64,000 nt of DNA from Beaufortia kweichowensis (lineage: Eukaryota > Chordata > Actinopteri > Cypriniformes > Gastromyzontidae). Below are positions 58,105-64,000 of this stretch, one piece after another. The stretch is taken from assembly GCA_019155185.1 (NCBI GenBank), contig CM032817.1, forward strand, positions 13,182,472-13,246,471, given 5' to 3'. A program made the translations under genes and the position numbers. Numbering within the stretch: position 1 is the stretch's first letter; each line of letters opens with the position of its first letter. Below the pieces are notes generated by a model, which was not told the DNA's origin, searched no databases, and worked only from the letters and a program-made list of their open reading frames with translations.

Positions 58105-58250
58105 GCAGTTGTAGCCTAGTGGTTAGTGTTGGACTAGTTAAACCAGATGCTGGTTAGATTCCCAGTACCAGCAGGAAACAACTGGGGTGCCCTCAAATGA
58201 GCAAGACACTTTTTTACCCTTAATACGCTCTCAGTGTGCCACTGGTAACT
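58105..58250 (+). mobile_element. tRNA-derived SINE, second copy
   Basis: Same SINE as 6452-6592, with small insertions (GGACTAGTTAAACC, CCTCAAATGAGC) that damage the tRNA-like head. Confidence 0.75.
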
Positions 58251-58312
58251 TTTATAAAATGTTTGGGAAACAAAAGCTGTGTTTGATCTGACAGTCGGCA
58301 GCTTCTGTTGTT

Positions 58313-58980
58313 CTTCTTCTTTTCCTGCATTATCGCCACCTACTGTATTGGAGTGTGAACCAGAGTTTCCCATTTCATAATTATAAAAATCCTGTTGGAT
58401 GTTTATTTATTAATTTTAAAGTTTTATTCAGCATGGTATGTCCAACCCTTAATCTTGTTATAATAGTTTCCTCTTTAGTATTTCTTCTCGTCTTCCTTAC
58501 CCCTCCTACTTCCCTTTGTATTTCATAAAGTTGACGTCCTGTATTTCCTGCATCCCATTTTTGTTGCCACTCCTTAATGGTATATGTTTTAATTACTGCT
58601 TTTGCTTCAAATTTACTAAGTGAGATATTAATAATGTTCTCACTTTCCAAAGCCTGCTTTGCTAATCCATCAACCTTTTCATTGCCCTTTATCCCCTATG
58701 AGCTGGTATCCACATAAATCTTATCATGATGTTCATATTTTTAAATCTATACAGATTTTCATATATCTGTGAGATGTGAATGATTGCAATGACTGTAATG
58801 CTGAATATGAATCTGTACAAAGTATAATCTTTTTGATTCCAGTGTCTTCTATCCACTGCAGTGCTGTTGCTATTGCCATCATCTCTACAGTGTATACTGA
58901 TAAATGATCTGATGTTCTCCTATTATTAAAATGTTTAAGGATGGACAACTAAAAGCAAAACTTGTTCTCCTGTATTAGGA
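58313..58980 (-). mobile_element. LINE RNase H fragment, second copy
   Basis: Same fragment as 6654-7323, flanked by the same TGTTGT (58307-58312, 58981-58986). It therefore predates the duplication of F. Confidence 0.8.
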
Positions 58981-59002
58981 TGTTGTGCAGTTGTACAAAG
59001 AC

Positions 59003-60099
59003 GGTTGTGGCTAGAGGGGAGACAGCTCCGGCCGGAAGTGACGCAAGTTTTGCGAACTCTCGCGCGAATTACAAAAAACAATTAGTGGAGAAATGGCAGC
59101 GGGATATTTTCAAAGATTTCCCTCAAAGGGGTGTTTTGAACGCAATTTTAAAGGCTTCGAGGAGGACACAATGACAAAGTTTATCGTTTGGACAAAGGAC
59201 AAGGCTTTGGTGTGGATGGTTAATTCTTTAATATTTATGGATTAATTCTTTACTGTTCATTATTGTTCCTTGGGTTATTTCTTTACTGTTTATTGCTGCA
59301 TTAATACTGTTCTTTGGGTTAATCACAATCCAATCATTTGGTAATGAATTAAATCAAATCCAAAAAAATTTTCTTGCTGAAACCTTTTTTCAAATGTATT
59401 GAAATTAGTGAATGTTACAATTGTTGGCACTGTGTTTGTGCATGAGTGTTCGAATGTTGTTGTTGTTGTTATGGTGGTTGGCATTGTGTCTGTCTGTGTA
59501 TGCATGAATGTTTGTGTAAAATAAAAATGTTTTGTGCCAACAAATTGTATGTTTGCTCTTTTTTTCCCCCTATTGTGTGTAGATACTGGTAATTGTAAGT
59601 CTAGTCTGCAATAACAGCATATGCAGCCATTTTTAAGACATTTATGTTGGGTAGTGGAAGGGTGTAGTACATGAGGATTTGACACATGAGTACTCTCATA
59701 CAAACACAATTTACCAATTTTATTAATGACTTTTATTTAAAAAAAATATTTATAAAACGGATTGTTTCGATTATGAATTCTGATTGCCTGAGCCCTCGTT
59801 CTCTTCAACATCATGGAGGGAGACAGACTTGTCACAAATTAGGCTGATTAAAGCTCTTAAAACTGTTCATTTATTTCACCTTATTTTATGTATTTTTTTG
59901 GTGTTAAAGCTTTCGTTTTGTATTTATTTTTTGTTATATACATGCACAAATGGTGCCTTGGCATTAATTAATAATAAGAAAAAAATAGTTCTCTACTTGT
60001 CTTCTTCGCTGTTCGTTTCATTTTTCCGAGATTTTGCGCCGCATCCAACGAGATTTTGTGCCGCTTCCGGCCGGAGCTGTCTCCCCTCTAGCCACAACC
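59003..60099. repeat. Segment with perfect 36-bp inverted ends, second copy
   Basis: The arms 59003-59038 and 60064-60099 are exact complements. CCGGAAGTGACGC at the left arm edge is an ETS plus CRE-like composite. See the first copy for the interior. Confidence 0.7.
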
Positions 60100-60543
60100 C
60101 CGAAAGAACGAGAGAAACTACCACCTCGAGAAGTCTGATGATGAGAATCTGAGCTGAGTAGGTATGCAACAATGAAATGTTGTCCAATTGAGTACTCACT
60201 CTAAATGACTGCCTATGTACCACAATAAAGCCTTATTCATAGACCAGTGTTTAAGATTTGACCTAGGTAGGTTGATTGATATTTTGATTAGAATGGTATT
60301 AAACTAATTCTTAACTGAAACCTAGCCTATGTTGTGAAAAAGTTGTACTGTTTAAGCACTTTATTTGTTTCTGATGGACCATGTGGTGAGAGGCTTTGAA
60401 TGAAGAATAATATCCCTCCCTAACTAATCTTGTGTCGTTTTTGGCTGAACATAAATCATCAAGTGCTCTTGAGAATACAATTATTCACAACGCCAGGACT
60501 GCAGATACCTTAAGTCTACTCCTTTCTGCAAACGTACCTAAAT

Positions 60544-60670
60544 GGAGGTGGAAGCCCCGCTTCCACCTCCGTGTCTCAAAAATCCATTTAATATATAGTC
60601 CCCGGATAGGGGCATTATCAGATATTAAAGTGATAAGAACAGATACTACACTTGATCTTAGCCAAAGGCC
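60544..60670 (-). pseudogene. U2-like fragment fused to a hairpin, second copy
   Basis: Same truncated U2 as 8888-9015, with one A fewer in GCCAAAGG and GGGGCATTATC in place of GGGAACGTATC. Confidence 0.85.
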
Positions 60671-60694
60671 TAGGGTCTGGCAGCAGACAAGATG

Positions 60695-60890
60695 CAAAGA
60701 TACACTCTCAGCGGCGCACATGCATGCATGCTAAGACAAGATGCGCTCTCAGCGGCGCACAAGACTAAGACGACATCCACTCTCAGCCGCGCATGCGCAC
60801 TAAGACAAGATACACTCTCAGCCGCGCATGCGCACTAAGACAAGATGCACTCTCAGCCGCGCATGCGCACTAAGACAAGATACACTGCCG
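60695..60890 (+). repeat. GCGCATGCGC minisatellite, second copy
   Basis: Same 38-39-bp units. The first two units have lost the perfect palindrome (GCGGCGCACATGCATGC and GCGGCGCACAAG). Confidence 0.9.
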
Positions 60891-60914
60891 CACATATATA
60901 TGTATATATACACA

Positions 60915-61215
60915 CATACTACCGCTCAAAAGTTTGTGATCTGTAATTTTTTCTTTTATTTGATTTTAATTTTTTTATGCTTATCAAGGCTGAATTTATT
61001 TGATGAAAAGTACAGATGCCAAAAATACAGTATTGTGAAATATTATTGCAATTCGAAAAAAAGTTTTGTATTGTAATATATATTTTTTTAAATGTATTTA
61101 TTTGTCATGCAAAGCTCAATTTTCATACTCCAGTGTTCAGTGTCACATGATCTGTCAGAAATCATTCTAATACGCTGATTAATCATCAATGTTGGAAACA
61201 ACGTAATTCTTTTTA
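60915..61215 (+). repeat. Cyprinid dispersed repeat, second copy
   Basis: Identical in kind and position to 9255-9555. Confidence 0.75.
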
Positions 61216-61565
61216 TAGCCTGTTATAAATTTATTCTAAAATAAAAAATAAAAAAAGAACAGAATGTATTCCTATTAAATTCTTAAACGTCTAGAAAAAT
61301 GTATTTACTTACACATTTTAGCAAATGAGCACATATCCCGAATACAAATATTAATTTTTCAACAAAAAATAAAAATATTATACTAAACCTTTGAAGTGTA
61401 GTTGAAAGTATTAAAATAGAAAACTGATATTTTAAATTGCAGTAATATTTCACAATTTTAGAGTTTTTATGTGCCGAATGTTAGTAGCAGACGGCCTTTG
61501 TAAACAAAACGGAAAAATGTTTATAGAAGTATAAAACAGAATAGGAGAAATCTGGGGAAATATAT

Positions 61566-61665
61566 NNNNNNNNNNNNNNNNNNNNNNNNNNNNNNNNNNN
61601 NNNNNNNNNNNNNNNNNNNNNNNNNNNNNNNNNNNNNNNNNNNNNNNNNNNNNNNNNNNNNNNNN
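61566..61665. other. Assembly gap (100 N)
   Basis: Exactly 100 N, a conventional gap of unknown size. It lies in the (TA)n tract that precedes unit A. The sequence after it is unrelated to unit A. Confidence 0.99.
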
Positions 61666-62920
61666 TTAAGTGGTGATCCATGGCTTTGTGTCAAGTGGTT
61701 CTTTGACTCATGCACTGAAATAGTGTAACACCTAGCCATTTTCATATTTTGTTCCAAATAATGTTTACAAACTCCAATGAGCAAGCCAAAGGTGACCCTT
61801 TTTGATATTTGAGGAATGAGAAAGAAGCCTTTGGAGGAAACACACTATACAAATGTTCATTTGATTCAAAGCACCTTACAGAATTAATGATATTATGAGA
61901 GATGATTATGTCCCAAAGTTGATTGAACATTAAAGCAATATTTCAATTGAAAAAAAAATGTAGGAACTGCCGAGAGCATAAAGGTAAAATATTCTCACAA
62001 ATAAGGTAAACTGTTTCACAGGGGGGTGAACTTTACTCACATCATCACACACAACAGCCTCTACATAACACCAGTCTCAAATAAAGATTATAATGAGTTC
62101 TAATAGAACAATCCATAACATTTGCAACGGACAAGGTGCAGACACTGGTTATGGACTGCACTTAATGAATCTTGGGTGCCAGATGGGTGTGGGAATGAAG
62201 CTGGGCTTGCGGTAGATCTGTGCATCTAGGCTGAACCATCTCCAAAGCTGTTTGGTGGAGAAAAGAGAAATGGAAAAGATGTTAGAGCATTTTATAAGGA
62301 AATAATGTACAAGTTTACTGTGGGTTAAAATAGTAATTTCTCACAAACAATACTGGCCAGTGAACACCATGTACAAGGCAGCAACATGCACACCATGTCA
62401 ACACCCTCAGTACTAGATACTACACAGCAGCTGTGCCAGTGAATTCAGATTGATGATTCTCACAGTGTTTATATATATTTTTGCTCATTTACCAGCATTG
62501 CTGGTAAAGCGGAGTAACAAATAAAACTGAACAACGTTCTGACTACCATGCTATCATCAGCACAGAACAACCAGCCCAAAGCTGCCGTGTATGTGTGCCC
62601 AATTTGATCCGAGATGAGCAGAGACGGTTTGTAGAAGTTGCTGACAGATTTTGGCTTCCCCATTTAGCTCATAACTGAATAAAACATGTTATGCAATTAT
62701 AAGGAAATGATAGACTGATGCAGGTACAAAGGACTTAATTTCAGTGGGCCCCTACATTCTGCCCAATTATGTCCTCCAAACAATGTGAAAACTGTCAAAA
62801 AAAGGTCAAAGAAAACAAATATAGTAAATGCATTTTTGTACGCATTTGCAAATAAAGGTTAAAATATTACATTCTAAAACTATAATAATTAGACAAAATA
62901 ATATATTAGCACAAAATTAC

Positions 62921-63075
62921 TGGCCAAATTGTGCAGCCCTAGAAACAAGCAAAACAAGCCTGGTATTGTTTTTTTTTTCATTTGTTTTATAAAAATCGCA
63001 TTTTAAATCACAAATCGCAATTTTAACCAGAAAAATCGCACTTAAATTTTTTTCTCCAAATCATGCAGCCCTATG
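62921..63075. repeat. hAT-type MITE fragments
   Basis: Two nearby ends reading TTGTGCAGCCCTAG and CATGCAGCCCTATG, with AAATCGCA-rich interior, as in the common fish MITEs beginning AGGGCTGCA. Fragmentary. Confidence 0.5.
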
Positions 63076-63694
63076 AATGTACATATTGTCGCTGTCAGGC
63101 AGAAACCTCATTTTTAATTAAACACTGTTGTTGAAGTTGGTATTGTGGCTTTATATAGCTATGGTCAAACACTTGCAAGTGCCATAATATTATCATTTTA
63201 TGAAAATCAAGCTCAAATGAAGTTACAAGGTTTTTGACCAGCGAATGAAGGAGATATATTGTCTGTCACGGGAACAGCCGCATCTGAGAGAGTAAGTGCA
63301 TCCCATTACGTTTTCATCAATGTACAGAAGTTTATTGTAGCTTATGGGCGCTCAGTTTCATTGCTGAAATCAAAATAGAGATACTAGGTTTTGACTCAAC
63401 AGCGTGATGATATATTCTTATTTGTAGCATTTATTTTTACTCATTTTTTAAAATTTGAACACAGTGGTTGGGAAACACTGGTTTATATATTGGTATGTAA
63501 ATGTAGGATCGTTCAAAATTCTGTCTCAATAGTGAGCTGTCATCTGCTCATGTACGCATCAGAAGTGGCCGTACTGAAGAAAGCTCAAAACGGTTGATGA
63601 GAGCTCCGGACGGAGCATGAGCACAATCCTGTGAAAGGCAATAGTGCAGCACGTGTCTGTGAAGTAGAGCAGAGCTGTGAGGGTGTGAATGACA

Positions 63695-63850
63695 GTAGGG
63701 CTGTGTATTGCCAAGAATCTGGCGATACGATACGCATCACGATACAGGGGTTACGATACAATATATTGTGATGTATTGCGATACTGTAAGAAAGCTGATA
63801 TATTGCAATATTTCTGGGGAGGTTTTAGAAAGAGAATCTAATTTTAGAAA
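63695..63850. repeat. Dispersed fish repeat (GATACGATACGCATCACG type)
   Basis: AGGGCTGTGTATTGCCAAGA followed by repeated GCGATAC/ACGATAC motifs matches a recurrent fish non-autonomous hAT-like repeat as I remember it. The left boundary at AGGGCTG is clear and the right end is uncertain. Confidence 0.55.
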
Positions 63851-64000
63851 AAAAAATGTCATAAAGAACCATATGCATAAAACCTGACCAAAAAAAAAAC
63901 TTATTTAATCAATATAGTATCATTTGCATTTATATTACAATCACTATTTTGTGCAATCTAAGTAAAGCGAAAACAGTAAAGTGACTGCAGGATTCTTTAG

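Larger units (their letters stand above)
58086..61565 (+). repeat. Flank module F, second copy
   Basis: Same order and sequence as 6451-9812, extended to the first bases of unit A (GCCGAATGTTAGTAGCAGAC to GGGGAAATATAT). The match continues up to the gap. Confidence 0.96.
61666..64000. other. Mostly single-copy region, possible exons only
   Basis: No complete gene. Two minus-strand segments look exon-like. One is 62663-62512, after acceptor TGTTTTATTCAG and before donor CTG|GTAAAT. The other is 62249-62160, after acceptor CTCCACCAAACAG and reading LEMVQPRCTDLPQAQLHSHT before a stop. I cannot assign them to a family or connect their frames with confidence. Confidence 0.25.

Noticed and set aside
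61481..61784. Open frames across the N gap
   Set aside because: They consist partly of unknown bases.

Overview
The window is vertebrate nuclear DNA, most likely from a cyprinid fish (carp, goldfish or barb type). The basis is the AT-rich sequence, canonical GT-AG exon borders, snRNA genes, a tRNA-derived SINE, Harbinger, Tc1 and hAT relics, a class I endogenous retrovirus, and a dispersed repeat that I recognise as very common in cyprinid genomes. Nothing looks bacterial. The species assignment is inference.

The window is dominated by two head-to-tail tandem arrays. Array A (about 9.8-43.6 kb) has seven copies of a unit of about 4.6 kb. Each full unit carries a Tc1/mariner-like miniature element, a GC-rich block, and a frame-broken minus-strand hAT/ZBED-like relic with splice-like borders. 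Array B has copies of a 3.26 kb unit at 46.2-58.1 kb, plus one isolated 5'-truncated copy at 3.9-6.45 kb. Each full B unit carries a spliced plus-strand gene of unknown function. Its promoter region has a CRE and an RFX X-box-like site, and its protein has a repeated LPSVEEP motif and a basic coiled-coil-like C-terminus.

Layout: 0-3.6 kb holds an inverted scrap of unit A and a decayed two-gene Harbinger transposon. B0 lies at 3.9-6.45 kb. Flank F (6.45-9.8 kb) has a SINE, a LINE RNase H fragment, a segment bounded by 36-bp inverted repeats, a U2-like fragment, a GC-palindrome minisatellite and a dispersed repeat. Array A follows, with a 6.4-kb provirus (11.17-17.54 kb, minus strand) in copy A0 and a solo LTR in copy A1. 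At 43.6-46.2 kb is an snRNA island with an apparently complete U1 gene on the minus strand, two U2 fragments and a perfect palindrome. Array B (B1-B4) comes next, then a second copy of flank F (58.1-61.6 kb). That copy stops at a 100-N gap placed exactly in the (TA)n tract where array A should begin. The last 2.3 kb is mostly single-copy DNA with dispersed repeats.

The order B-F-A at the left and B-F-gap at the right suggests a higher-order repeat of B, F, A and the snRNA island that the assembly has not closed. Copy-to-copy differences cluster at CpG-rich spots and homopolymers. Many apparent frameshifts in the B genes may therefore be consensus errors rather than real pseudogenisation. The B gene family is the strongest candidate for something undescribed.
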